Origin: Cellulomonas hominis
Lineage (GTDB): Bacteria > Actinomycetota > Actinomycetes > Actinomycetales > Cellulomonadaceae
Length of the DNA: 64,000 bases
NCBI RefSeq assembly: GCF_014201095.1
Contig: NZ_JACHDN010000001.1
Coordinates: 682,001 to 746,000 of the forward strand
Direction of reading: 5' to 3'
Both the position numbers and the translations under genes were made by a program. Position 1 is the first letter of the stretch, and each line of letters begins with the position of its first letter. The notes below the pieces were generated by a model. The model saw only the letters and a program-made list of their open reading frames with translations, was not told the DNA's origin and did not search any database. Below are positions 16,995-26,516 of this stretch, piece by piece.

Positions 16995-18095
16995 TCAGAC
17001 CGGGCGGATCGACAGGTCCCGGCGCTGCTCGCGCCGCGGGCGCGGGTCCTCGCCGCCGGCCGCGCGCAGGTCGGCCCGCAGCTCGCGCGGCAGCGAGAAC
17101 ATGAGGTCCTCGGTCGCCGTCCGGACCTCCTCGACGTCCGCGAACCCGTGCCGCGCGAGCAGGTCCAGCACGTCGCGCACCAGGATCTCCGGCACCGAGG
17201 CCCCCGACGTGACGCCGACCGTGCGCGCGCCCACCAGCCAGGCCGGGTCCACCTGCGCCGCCGTGTCCACCCGGTACGACGCCCGCGCGCCGGCCTCCTT
17301 CGCGACCTCAGCCAGCCGCACCGAGTTCGACGAGTTCGCCGACCCGACGGTGATGACGACGTCGCACTCCGGCGCGAGCTTCTTCACCGCGACCTGCCGG
17401 TTCTGCGTGGCGTAGCAGATGTCGTCGCTCGGCGGGTCCTGCAGCAGCGGGAACCGCTCGCGCAGCCGGCGGACGGTCTCCATCGTCTCGTCCACCGACA
17501 GCGTGGTCTGCGAGATCCACACCACACGGCTCTCGTCGCGCACCCGCACGTCCGCGACGGCCGCCGGGGAGTCGACCACCTGCACGTGCCCGGGGGCCTC
17601 GCCCTGGGTGCCCTCGACCTCCTCGTGCCCGGTGTGCCCGATGAGCAGGATGTCGAGGTCGTCGGCCGCGAACCGCACGGCCTCCTTGTGCACCTTCGTC
17701 ACCAGGGGGCAGGTCGCGTCGATCGTCCGGAGCGAGCGCGCCTGCGCCGCCGCGCGGACCGCCGGGGAGACGCCGTGCGCGGAGAACACCAGGCGGGCGC
17801 CCTCGGGCACCTCGTCGGTCTCGTCGACGAACACCGCGCCGCGGGCCGCCAGGGTGTCCACGACGTGCCGGTTGTGCACGATCTCCTTGCGGACGTACAC
17901 CGGGGCCCCGTAGTGCTCCAGCGCCTGCTCGACCGCGACGACCGCCCGGTCCACGCCCGCGCAGTACCCGCGGGGGGCCGCCAGCAGCACGCGCCGGCCG
18001 CCCGGGGCCGGCACGGCGGGAGCCGCGACGTCCGCCGCGAGGTGCGCGGCGACGGGAGCCGCGACGTCCGGCGCGGCACCGGTGGCGTGGGTCAC
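16995..18095 (-). CDS. ispH: 4-hydroxy-3-methylbut-2-enyl diphosphate reductase (IspH)
   Basis: 366 aa. Last enzyme of the methylerythritol phosphate pathway, making IPP and DMAPP with a 4Fe-4S cluster. The three cluster cysteines are visible at residues 45 ([10 protein letters not shown]), 129 ([12 protein letters not shown]) and 227 ([11 protein letters not shown]), with the substrate-binding [10 protein letters not shown] segment near the end. An Ala/Pro-rich N-terminal extension of about 35 residues precedes the core. GTG start 6 nt after a TAGACT hexamer, so probably leaderless. It is divergent from xseA across a gap that holds a GGGGCC repeat and a large palindrome. Confidence 0.98.
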   Translation of the reverse strand: MTHATGAAPDVAAPVAAHLAADVAAPAVPAPGGRRVLLAAPRGYCAGVDRAVVAVEQALEHYGAPVYVRKEIVHNRHVVDTLAARGAVFVDETDEVPEGARLVFSAHGVSPAVRAAAQARSLRTIDATCPLVTKVHKEAVRFAADDLDILLIGHTGHEEVEGTQGEAPGHVQVVDSPAAVADVRVRDESRVVWISQTTLSVDETMETVRRLRERFPLLQDPPSDDICYATQNRQVAVKKLAPECDVVITVGSANSSNSVRLAEVAKEAGARASYRVDTAAQVDPAWLVGARTVGVTSGASVPEILVRDVLDLLARHGFADVEEVRTATEDLMFSLPRELRADLRAAGGEDPRPRREQRRDLSIRPV

Positions 18096-18101
18096 CGCGC
18101 C

Positions 18102-18107
18102 AGTCTA
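18102..18107 (-). promoter_or_regulatory. Leaderless-type -10 hexamer for ispH
   Basis: TAGACT on the minus strand, 6 nt before the GTG at 18095, with no ribosome-binding site. Confidence 0.6.
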
Positions 18108-18184
18108 GGTCGCGCCCGCCACCCCCCGCCGGGCCGCGGGCCCGGTGACGGCCCAGCCCCGGTCCCGGCCCCAGCCCGGGCGCC

Positions 18185-18232
18185 GGCCCCGGCCCCGGCC
18201 CCGGCCCCGGCCCCGGCCCCGGCCCCGGCCCC
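18185..18232. repeat. Hexanucleotide repeat (GGCCCC)8
   Basis: Eight uninterrupted GGCCCC units, preceded by several degenerate copies back to about 18160. On the minus strand it reads as GGGGCC units, giving more than four G4 tracts with 2-nt spacers, which can form G-quadruplexes. It is non-coding, about 90 bp upstream of ispH and 110 bp upstream of xseA, and abuts the palindrome that follows. Confidence 0.95.
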
Positions 18233-18287
18233 GAGTGGAGGGTTCTGCCGCGACACACCGGGCGTGTCGGGCAGAACCCTCCACTCG
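18232..18287. repeat. Large intergenic palindrome A
   Basis: 18-bp perfect outer stem (18232-18249 with 18270-18287; arm contains GAGTGGAGGGTTCTGCC), one bulged base (18250), then a 6-bp inner stem CGACAC/GTGTCG and a 7-nt loop. It lies between the divergent genes ispH and xseA, so a simple terminator role does not fit. Confidence 0.9.
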
Positions 18288-18342
18288 GCGCGCGGGGCGC
18301 CGCCGGTCCGGCGATGTCGGGGCGGCGTGACAGGGTGGGCCC

Positions 18343-19671
18343 GTGCAGCAGTCCACCCCCGACGCCCCGCGCGCGGACGCCCCGCGCCCCGGCGGGCTCC
18401 CCGCCGACCTGCCCGCCAAGGCGGTCGAGACCACCCCGGAGCGGCCGTGGCCGGTGCGGCTGCTCTCGGCGAAGATCGCGGACTACGTCGCGAAGATGTC
18501 GGCGCTGTGGGTCGAGGGCCAGGTCGTGCAGCTCAACCGCCGGCCGGGGGCGAACATCGCGTTCCTGACGCTGCGGGACACCGACACGGACATGTCCCTG
18601 CCGGTGTCGATGCCGGCGCAGGTGCTGTCCGCCGCGCAGACCCCGCTGGCCGAGGGCGCGCACGTCGTCGTGCACGCCCGGCCGACGTTCTGGACCAAGC
18701 GCGGCACCCTGCAGCTCAGCGCCGACGCGGTGCGGGCGGTGGGCGTCGGCGAGCTGCTGGCCCGGATCGAGCACCTCAAGCGGGTGCTGGCGGCCGAGGG
18801 GCTGTTCGACGCGGACCGCAAGGTGCCGCTGCCGTTCCTGCCGCGCGTCGTCGGGCTCGTGTGCGGCCGGGAGTCGAAGGCCGAGCACGACGTCGTGGTG
18901 AACGCCCGCGCGCGGTGGCCGCAGGTGGAGTTCGTCATCCGCGAGGTCGCGGTGCAGGGCGTCGGCGCGGTGCCGCAGGTCAGCCGCGCGATCGCCGAGC
19001 TGGACGCCGACCCGCGGGTCGAGGTCGTCGTGGTCGCGCGCGGCGGCGGGTCGGTCGAGGACCTCCTGCCGTTCAGCAACGAGGCCCTGGTCCGCGCGGC
19101 GGCCGCCTGCCGCACGCCCCTGGTGTCCGCGATCGGGCACGAGACCGACACCCCGCTGCTCGACCTGGTGGCCGACTACCGCGCGTCCACCCCGACGGAC
19201 GCGGCCAAGCGGATCGTCCCCGACGTCGCCGAGGAGCGCGCCCGCGTCACCCAGGCCCGCGCGCGCATCCGGTCCGCGATCGAGCACCGGGTCGCCCGGG
19301 AGACCGCCGCCCTGGAGCAGGTGCGCAGCCGCCCGGTGCTCGCCCGGCCGCACACCATGGTCGACACCCGCGAGGCGGAGGTGCACCGGCTGCGTGAGCA
19401 CGCCCGCCGCTGCCTCGACCACGCCCTGTCGGGGGCGGCGACCTCGACCCGGGCGCTCGCCGCGCAGGTGCGGGCGCTGTCCCCCGCCGCGACGCTCGAG
19501 CGCGGGTACGCGGTGGTGCAGACCTCCGACGGCTCCGTGGTGCGGGACGCGACGAGCGTGTCGGCGAAGGACACGCTGCGGGTACGGCTGGCGCGCGGCG
19601 AGCTGATCGCGTCGGTCGTGGCCGTCGCGCCGGGGCGCCGCCGGCCCGACGAGGACGCCGCAGGCGCGTGA
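18343..19671 (+). CDS. xseA: Exodeoxyribonuclease VII large subunit
   Basis: 442 aa. N-terminal OB-fold for single-stranded DNA (SALWVEGQVVQLNRRPG, FLTLRD), then the catalytic domain with RVVGLVCGRESKAEHDV, VVVARGGGSVEDLLPFSNEALVRA and the SAIGHETDTPLLDLVADYRASTPTDAA block, and a C-terminal coiled coil ending in LERGYAVVQ. Together with XseB it degrades single-stranded DNA in both directions. GTG start; a CAGGGT hexamer 6 nt upstream suggests a leaderless transcript. The small subunit follows 41 nt after the stop. Confidence 0.97.
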   Translation: MQQSTPDAPRADAPRPGGLPADLPAKAVETTPERPWPVRLLSAKIADYVAKMSALWVEGQVVQLNRRPGANIAFLTLRDTDTDMSLPVSMPAQVLSAAQTPLAEGAHVVVHARPTFWTKRGTLQLSADAVRAVGVGELLARIEHLKRVLAAEGLFDADRKVPLPFLPRVVGLVCGRESKAEHDVVVNARARWPQVEFVIREVAVQGVGAVPQVSRAIAELDADPRVEVVVVARGGGSVEDLLPFSNEALVRAAAACRTPLVSAIGHETDTPLLDLVADYRASTPTDAAKRIVPDVAEERARVTQARARIRSAIEHRVARETAALEQVRSRPVLARPHTMVDTREAEVHRLREHARRCLDHALSGAATSTRALAAQVRALSPAATLERGYAVVQTSDGSVVRDATSVSAKDTLRVRLARGELIASVVAVAPGRRRPDEDAAGA

Positions 19672-19712
19672 GGCGGCGCGCGGTGTTCGTGGTCGTTGGT
19701 TAGATGGGGGCC

Positions 19713-19976
19713 GTGAGCGCCACCTCCCCCGCACCCGACGCACCGGACGCCCCGGGCGTCGCCGCGCTGTCCTACGAGCAGGCCCGCGAGGAGCTCGTCG
19801 CCGTCGTCTCCCGCCTGGAGGCCGGGGGCGCGAGCCTCGAGGAGTCCCTCGCCCTGTGGGAGCGCGGCGAGGCGCTGGCCGCCCGGTGCCAGGAGTGGCT
19901 GGACGGCGCCCGCGCACGGCTCGACGCCGCCCGGTCCGGCGACGACGCGCCGGGCGAGGACGCACCCGCGTCCTGA
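19713..19976 (+). CDS. xseB: Exodeoxyribonuclease VII small subunit
   Basis: 87 aa if started at GTG 19713; an ATG at 19704 in the same frame would add three residues. The helical core [52 protein letters not shown] is the XseB family signature, with short disordered ends. A TTAGAT element ends 7 nt before the GTG, which favours the shorter, leaderless form. It partners XseA, encoded directly upstream. Confidence 0.95.
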   Translation: MSATSPAPDAPDAPGVAALSYEQAREELVAVVSRLEAGGASLEESLALWERGEALAARCQEWLDGARARLDAARSGDDAPGEDAPAS

Positions 19977-20074
19977 CCGCGCCGCCGCAGCCGCCGCGCG
20001 CCGCCCGGTGCGACCCGCGGCACCCGCACCACCCCACCCCGACCCCGGCACCGCTGCCGGACCGAAGGAGCCCG

Positions 20075-21016
20075 ATGCCCGAGCAGTCCGCCCCCGCCCG
20101 CGCCCTCGTCGTCGGGGAGGCCCTCGTCGACGTGGTCCTGCGACCCGGCGCCGAGCCCGCCGAGCACCCGGGCGGCAGCCCGGCGAACGTCGCGATCGGC
20201 CTCGGCCGGCTCGGCCGGGAGGTCGGCCTGCTGACCTGGCTCGCCGGCGACGCCTACGGCGACCTGGTGCGCGAGCACCTCGCGGGCTCCGGCGTCGCGG
20301 TGCTGACGGGCGACAGCGCACCGGACCGCACGCCGGTCGCCCGCGCGCACCTGGACGGCGACGGCGTCGCGACGTACGAGTTCGACCTCACGTGGGACCT
20401 GCCCGCGCGCTGGGACGAGGGCGACGGCGACCCCGTCGTCGTGCACACCGGCTCGATCGCCACGGTCATCGAGCCGGGCGGCGACGCCGTGGCCCGGCTG
20501 CTCGCCGACCGCCGGGGCGCCTCGACGCTGACCTACGACCCGAACCTGCGCCCGGCGCTCATGGGCTCCCCGGAGCGGACGCTGCCGGTCGTCGAGCGCC
20601 TCGTCGCGCTGGCGGACGTGGTCAAGGTGTCCGACGAGGACCTCGCGTGGCTGCACCCCGGCGTCCCGCCCGTGGAGATCGCCCGCGACTGGCTGGGTCG
20701 CGGGCCGGCGCTGGTCGTCGTCACGCTCGGCGGCGAGGGCGCGCTCGCCGTCACCGCCGCGGGCGACGAGGTGGCCGTGACGGCCCCACCGGTGCAGGTG
20801 GCCGACACCGTCGGCGCCGGGGACTCGTTCATGGCCGCGCTGATCGACGGCCTGTGGTCCGCCGACCTGCTCGGTGCGGACGCCCGCGAGCGCCTGCGCG
20901 CGATCGACCGCCCCACGGTGGAGCGCGTGCTGGTCCGCTGCGCGCAGGTCGCCGCGATCACGGTCTCCCGCGCCGGCGCGAACCCGCCCACGCGCGCGGA
21001 GCTCGGCGAGGCCTGA
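20075..21016 (+). CDS. PfkB-family carbohydrate kinase (fructokinase-like)
   Basis: 313 aa ribokinase-fold sugar kinase. N-terminal substrate-binding GGSPANVAIGLGRLGREV, central YDPNLRP, and the C-terminal catalytic and anion-hole motif DTVGAGDSFMAAL with the catalytic Asp. The pattern is closest to fructokinases of the PfkB group. ATG start with AAGGAG 4 nt upstream. It lies behind xseB but converges on a sugar ABC importer operon, whose ATPase gene ends 142 bp away, so it may phosphorylate the imported sugar; that link is inferred. Confidence 0.92.
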   Translation: MPEQSAPARALVVGEALVDVVLRPGAEPAEHPGGSPANVAIGLGRLGREVGLLTWLAGDAYGDLVREHLAGSGVAVLTGDSAPDRTPVARAHLDGDGVATYEFDLTWDLPARWDEGDGDPVVVHTGSIATVIEPGGDAVARLLADRRGASTLTYDPNLRPALMGSPERTLPVVERLVALADVVKVSDEDLAWLHPGVPPVEIARDWLGRGPALVVVTLGGEGALAVTAAGDEVAVTAPPVQVADTVGAGDSFMAALIDGLWSADLLGADARERLRAIDRPTVERVLVRCAQVAAITVSRAGANPPTRAELGEA

Positions 21017-21032
21017 TCCCGCCGCCCGCCGC

Positions 21033-21056
21033 GCCGCAGCCGCAGCCGCAGCCGCA
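21033..21056. repeat. Hexanucleotide repeat (GCCGCA)4
   Basis: Four perfect units, followed by GTCG, in the gap behind the PfkB gene and just before a large hairpin. A three-unit version of the same repeat with the same flank occurs at 63432-63449. Confidence 0.9.
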
Positions 21057-21060
21057 GTCG

Positions 21061-21130
21061 CCGAGGTCGAGGGTTTCGCGCCGATCGGGGCGCCGAAACC
21101 CTCGACTTCGCACGACACCCTCGACCTCGG
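21061..21130. terminator. Large palindrome B with two alternative right arms
   Basis: Left arm at 21061-21078 can pair with 21094-21106 (13-bp perfect stem GTCGAGGGTTTCG, then one bulge and a 4-bp inner stem) or with 21117-21130 (14-bp perfect stem CCGAGGTCGAGGGT). The two structures exclude one another. The site is between convergent genes (PfkB and ABC ATPase), so bidirectional termination is the simple reading. Confidence 0.85.
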
Positions 21131-21157
21131 CGAGCTGCACGCCCGCAGGTGCCCCGG

Positions 21158-22444
<1,287 letters not shown>

Positions 22445-22471
22445 GGATTCCTCCTCGTGCGCGGCGGGGCG

Positions 22472-23320
22472 TCAGCCCTTGACGGCGCCCTGGGTCAGCC
22501 CGGACACGATCTGGCGCTGGAACAGCAGCACCAGGACGACGACGGGGATGGTGACGACCACGGCCGCGGCGGAGATGGCCCCGGTCGGGTCCTCGAACTG
22601 GGACGCGCCGGAGAAGAACGCCAGCGCGGCGGGCACGGGCCGGGCCGCCTCGGTCGAGGTCAGCGAGATGCCGTACACGAAGTCGTTCCACGCGATGAAG
22701 AACGCGATGAGCGCGGTGGTGAACACCCCGGGCGCGGCGAGCGGCACGATCGCCTTCCGGAACGCCTGCCAGGTGGTGGCGCCGTCGACCTGCGCGGCCT
22801 GCTCGAGCTCCCACGGGATCTGCCGGAAGAACGCGGTCAGCGTCCAGATGGAGATCGGCAGGGTCAGCGACAGGTACGGGATGATCAGGCCGGCCCAGGT
22901 GTCGTACAGGCCGATCGAGCGCCACAGGTTGAACAGCGGCGTGACGATCGAGATCACCGGGAAGATCGAGACCCCGAGCGCGGTGGTGAGGATGAGCTTG
23001 CGCCCGGGGAACGCGAGCCGGGCGATCGCGTAGGCCGCGAGGGTCGCGAGCACCGACGAGATGGCGGTGGCGATCAGCGAGATGCCGACCGAGTTCCGCA
23101 ACGACGACAGGAACAGCTCCTGCGCGGAGCCGTCGGGCCCGAGGATCTGCTCGTAGTTGGTCCACGTCCACGTCGTCGGGAGGAACTTGCCGGTGTTCAG
23201 GTCGCTGGGCAGCTTGAACGACGTGGCGAGGATCGACAGCACCGGGAACAGCGCGTACACCAGCACGGCGACGGTGATGGCGGCCCAGGCCACCTTCTGC
23301 TTGCCGGACAGGGCGCCCAT
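22472..23320 (-). CDS. Carbohydrate ABC transporter permease (MalG type)
   Basis: 282 aa with six predicted helices and the MalG-family coupling loop EQAAQVDGATTWQAFRKAIVPLAAPG, which docks to the ATPase. It is the second permease of the importer. The ATG start shares one base with the stop of the first permease (TGATG), so translation is coupled. Confidence 0.96.
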   Translation of the reverse strand: MGALSGKQKVAWAAITVAVLVYALFPVLSILATSFKLPSDLNTGKFLPTTWTWTNYEQILGPDGSAQELFLSSLRNSVGISLIATAISSVLATLAAYAIARLAFPGRKLILTTALGVSIFPVISIVTPLFNLWRSIGLYDTWAGLIIPYLSLTLPISIWTLTAFFRQIPWELEQAAQVDGATTWQAFRKAIVPLAAPGVFTTALIAFFIAWNDFVYGISLTSTEAARPVPAALAFFSGASQFEDPTGAISAAAVVVTIPVVVLVLLFQRQIVSGLTQGAVKG

Positions 23321-24306
23321 CACTTCTCCCCCCTCGCGCCGGCCAGGTCGACCTTGAAGATCTTGATCGCGATGAAGCAGATGACGATCACGCACAGGAA
23401 CAGGAGCACGGAGATCGCCGACCCCAGGCCGATCTCCAGCCGCCCGATGGACGTCCGGTAGGCCAGCAGGGACAGCACCGTGGTGCCGTTCGCGCCGTTC
23501 GTCATGATGAAGACGTTGTCGAAGATCCGGAACGCGTCGAGCGCCCGGAACAGGACGGCGACCATGATCGCGGCCTTCATGTTCGGCATGACGACCCGGC
23601 GCATCCGCTGCCACCAGGTGGCGCCGTCGACCTGCGCGGCCTCCTCCAGGTCGCCGGGCACCTGCGCCAGGCCGGCGAGCAGGAGCAGCGAGATGAACGG
23701 CGTCGTCTTCCAGACCTCGGACGCGATGATGACGAACAGGCTGGTGCCGCGCTCGGCGAACCAGTTGAGGTCCGGGCCGATGCCGGGCACCCAGTCGAAC
23801 CACTGGTTGACGTACCCCGACTCGATGGCGAACGCGTAGAACCACGCGAACGCCGAGACGACCGTGATGATCCCGTAGGGCACGAGGATCGCCGTCCGCA
23901 GCAGGCCGCGCAGCCGGGTGATGGCCCGGTGCATGACCAGGGCGAGCGCGAAGCCGAGCACCAGCTCGATCGCCACCGTGACGACCATGATGAACGTCGT
24001 CACGCCGAGCGACTGCCAGAACACCGGGTCGCCCAGGATCACGCCGTAGTTGCCGAGCCCGACGAACCCGCGGTCGTCCGGCGCGGTGAGCCGGTACCGG
24101 AACAGCGAGTCGTAGACGGCCTGCAGGATCGGGTAGGCCGTCACGGCGAGCATGACGACGAACGCCGGGCCGGCCAGCAGCCAGCCGAGCCGCGCCTCCG
24201 CCCGGGCGCGGTCGCTCTTGCGGGGCTTCGACCCGCGGTCGGGCCCGGCCCCGCGCGTGGCGCGCGCGGTCGTCCCGGCCGTGGCCCCCGTGATCTCGGT
24301 ACTCAC
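23320..24306 (-). CDS. Carbohydrate ABC transporter permease (MalF type)
   Basis: 328 aa. A basic, Ser/Thr-rich cytoplasmic lead of about 40 residues precedes the six-helix core (GWLLAGPAFVVMLAVTAYPI). The coupling loop LEEAAQVDGATWWQRMRRVVMPN is intact. GTG start overlapping the binding-protein stop (GTGA). Forms the heterodimeric channel with the MalG-type subunit. Confidence 0.96.
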   Translation of the reverse strand: MSTEITGATAGTTARATRGAGPDRGSKPRKSDRARAEARLGWLLAGPAFVVMLAVTAYPILQAVYDSLFRYRLTAPDDRGFVGLGNYGVILGDPVFWQSLGVTTFIMVVTVAIELVLGFALALVMHRAITRLRGLLRTAILVPYGIITVVSAFAWFYAFAIESGYVNQWFDWVPGIGPDLNWFAERGTSLFVIIASEVWKTTPFISLLLLAGLAQVPGDLEEAAQVDGATWWQRMRRVVMPNMKAAIMVAVLFRALDAFRIFDNVFIMTNGANGTTVLSLLAYRTSIGRLEIGLGSAISVLLFLCVIVICFIAIKIFKVDLAGARGEK

Positions 24307-25601
24307 AGCAGCCGCTCCCCTCGCAGCACCGCGACGATGAAGTCGGTGGACTCCTGCGGCGTGGAGTCCGGGTCCACGGAGGCCGGCGGGTGCCAGGTCT
24401 CCTGCAGGCCCTGGGAGACCTCGTTGTAGTACGGGGTCTGGGGCCGCGGCGCCGCCTGCTCCAGCGACTGCCGGATGACGTCCGCCATCGGGAACGTCTC
24501 CTGCACCTCCGGGTCGTCGTACGCGGTGGTGTTGGAGGGCGGGTTGCCGTCGGTGACGAAGTACGCCGCCTGGTGCTCCGGCCGGACGATGCACGCGGCG
24601 GCCTCGTACGCCTCGTCCACGTGCTCGCTGAACGCCCCGACGCCGATGTTGATCCCGCCGTACGGCGGCCGGGCGTCCTCGCCCTCGACGACCTGCGGGT
24701 ACACGGCCCAGCCGACGTCGTCGAGGAACGCCTGGTCGAGCGCGCCGTCCTCGACCGACCCCTGCATCGCGGGCCAGACGAACGGCCAGTTCACCATGAA
24801 CGAGCCGCTGTCCCCCTGGAACTGGGTGAGCGACGCGTTCTCGTCCTGCGTGGGCAGGCCGGGCCCGCCGAGGCGGTCCTTCCCGATCTCGCCGATGATC
24901 CGCGCGGCCTCCCGGCCCGCCTCGGACTCCAGGCCGAGCTCGATGTCCTCCGCCGGGGCCTCGGGGGTCTCCACGATGTGCCCGCCCGCGGACTCCACCA
25001 GCGCGTTGATCCACACGGTGTACGCCTCGGCCTTGATGCCCTGCACGCCGAGCGCGAGGTCCTGGTCGCGCGCCGCGTCCATCACCTGGTCCCAGGTCAC
25101 CGGCGTGGTCGCGGGGTCCAGCCCGGCGGCCTCGGCGACCGACTTCTTGTACCAGAGCAGCTGCGTGTTGGCCCAGAACGGGACGGTGACGAGCTCGTCG
25201 GCCCAGGAGGCGCCCTGCAGGGCCCCCTCCGCGACGTCCTGGCTGACCTGCTCGGCGATGTCGTCGGGCACCGGCGCGAGGAACCCCGCGTTCGCCAGCT
25301 CCGGGATGAACGGCGGGTCGAGGCTCATGAGGTCGATGGAGGAGTCGGAGGCGGCGAGCCGCCGGGCGAGCTGCTCGCGCTGCGAGCTGGCGTCGCGCGG
25401 CAGCACCGAGACCTCGATCCGGTAGGCGCCGCCGGCCTCCTCGGTGCACTGCTGCGCGAGCGTCGCCTGTCCCCCGGCGTCCGGGTTCGTGTACCAGGTC
25501 AGCACCGGGGTGTCGTCCGCCGGCGCGCAGGCCGCGAGACCCGCCCCCAGGGCGAGCACGGCCACCGCGGCGATCCCCCTCGATCGTCTGTGCACCGTCA
25601 C
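24303..25601 (-). CDS. Extracellular sugar-binding lipoprotein (SBP_bac_1)
   Basis: 432 aa. Signal peptide with basic start (VHRRSRG), hydrophobic core and lipobox LAAC near residue 25. The mature protein has the type-1 sugar-binding layout, with VPFWANTQLLWYKKSVAEAAGL and FMVNWPFVWPAM as family-like segments. GTG start at 25601 with GGGGAG 3-8 nt upstream; a second GTG six bases on is possible. It heads the importer operon. The sugar is not predictable from sequence. Confidence 0.94.
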   Translation of the reverse strand: MTVHRRSRGIAAVAVLALGAGLAACAPADDTPVLTWYTNPDAGGQATLAQQCTEEAGGAYRIEVSVLPRDASSQREQLARRLAASDSSIDLMSLDPPFIPELANAGFLAPVPDDIAEQVSQDVAEGALQGASWADELVTVPFWANTQLLWYKKSVAEAAGLDPATTPVTWDQVMDAARDQDLALGVQGIKAEAYTVWINALVESAGGHIVETPEAPAEDIELGLESEAGREAARIIGEIGKDRLGGPGLPTQDENASLTQFQGDSGSFMVNWPFVWPAMQGSVEDGALDQAFLDDVGWAVYPQVVEGEDARPPYGGINIGVGAFSEHVDEAYEAAACIVRPEHQAAYFVTDGNPPSNTTAYDDPEVQETFPMADVIRQSLEQAAPRPQTPYYNEVSQGLQETWHPPASVDPDSTPQESTDFIVAVLRGERLL

Positions 25602-25708
25602 CGCTCCCCTCCCCCGGCGTCGCGTGCCCCCACCAGGGGATCCGCGACCTCCCGCACGTCTGCCACCCCCCAGGGCTACACCGGTCCGCGCGGCCCTGCC
25701 ACCGGAAG

Positions 25709-25723
25709 CACCCGGTCCGGGTG
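25709..25723. promoter_or_regulatory. 15-bp palindrome upstream of the sugar importer
   Basis: CACCCGG-T-CCGGGTG, perfect 7-bp arms around one base, in the 172-bp divergent region between the sugar-binding protein and carbonic anhydrase genes. It may be an operator for the importer, but no regulator gene is adjacent. Confidence 0.45.
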
Positions 25724-25773
25724 GCGGCGGACACGCCGCGAAGCACCCGCCCGACGGTGCGACGATGGGCCGC

Positions 25774-26442
25774 ATGGCACACCCCACGACCCCCGCCGAG
25801 GCCTGGTCCGCGCTCCGCGAGGGGAACGACCGGTTCGTCCGCGGCGCCATGGAGCACCCGTCCCAGGGCATCGACCGCCGCGCCGAGGTCAGCACCGGCC
25901 AGCAGCCGTTCGCCGTGGTCTTCGGCTGCTCGGACAGCCGCGTCGCGGCCGAGATCATCTTCGACCAGGGGCTCGGCGACGTGTTCGTCGTCCGCACCGC
26001 CGGGCACGTGCTGGACACCACGGTCATCGGCTCGATCGAGTACGGCGTGGAGGTCCTCGGCGCCTCGCTGGTCGTCGTGCTGGGCCACGACTCGTGCGGC
26101 GCGGTGGCCGCCGCGACCGCGGCGCTCACCACCGGCGAGCTCCCGCGCGGCTTCGTGCGGGCTGTCGTGGACCGGGTGATCCCGAGCATCGTGTCCCTCG
26201 CGCACGGGCCGGACGCCGACGGCCACCCGCGCGACCTGTCGACCGTCGACCCGGCCGACCTGGGCCACGAGCACGTCCGGCACACCGTGGACATGCTGCG
26301 GTCGTACTCGGTCACGCTGGCCGAGGCGATCGACGAGGGCCGGTGCGCGGTGGTCGGCGTCGAGTACGCGCTGGCGGACGGCCGGGCGCGGCTCACGAGC
26401 GCCGTGGGTGACATCGGGGAGCAGCCGGTCGCGCCGGTGTGA
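25774..26442 (+). CDS. Beta-class carbonic anhydrase
   Basis: 222 aa. Zinc ligands and active-site dyad are visible: Cys52 with Asp54 and Arg56 in GCSDSR, and His105/Cys108 in GHDSCG, the standard beta-class arrangement. It interconverts CO2 and bicarbonate for carboxylation reactions and pH control. No signal peptide, so cytosolic. Start taken at ATG 25774; an in-frame ATG at 25765 adds three residues. The upstream GACGAT, 7 nt before, fits a leaderless start. fumC follows in the same direction after 74 nt. Confidence 0.95.
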   Translation: MAHPTTPAEAWSALREGNDRFVRGAMEHPSQGIDRRAEVSTGQQPFAVVFGCSDSRVAAEIIFDQGLGDVFVVRTAGHVLDTTVIGSIEYGVEVLGASLVVVLGHDSCGAVAAATAALTTGELPRGFVRAVVDRVIPSIVSLAHGPDADGHPRDLSTVDPADLGHEHVRHTVDMLRSYSVTLAEAIDEGRCAVVGVEYALADGRARLTSAVGDIGEQPVAPV

Positions 26443-26503
26443 CGTGCGCCACGGACCGGGGACCTAGGTCCCGGTCCGTGGGCCGCCCCGCGGCGCGCGG
26501 TGG

Positions 26504-26509
26504 CAGGAT
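26504..26509 (+). promoter_or_regulatory. Possible leaderless -10 hexamer for fumC
   Basis: CAGGAT, 7 nt before the ATG at 26517; no ribosome site. Weaker match than the TAnnnT examples. Confidence 0.4.
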
Positions 26510-26516
26510 GCCGCGC

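Noticed and set aside
17308..20037. Minus-strand frame of 909 codons containing a GPGPGP stretch
   Set aside because: The GPGP run is the translation of the non-coding GGGGCC repeat, and the rest shadows xseA and ispH.
22445..22471. Possible msiK-type RNA motif before the MsiK/UgpC-like ATPase gene
   Set aside because: Only 27 nt separate it from the permease gene, too short for the motif.
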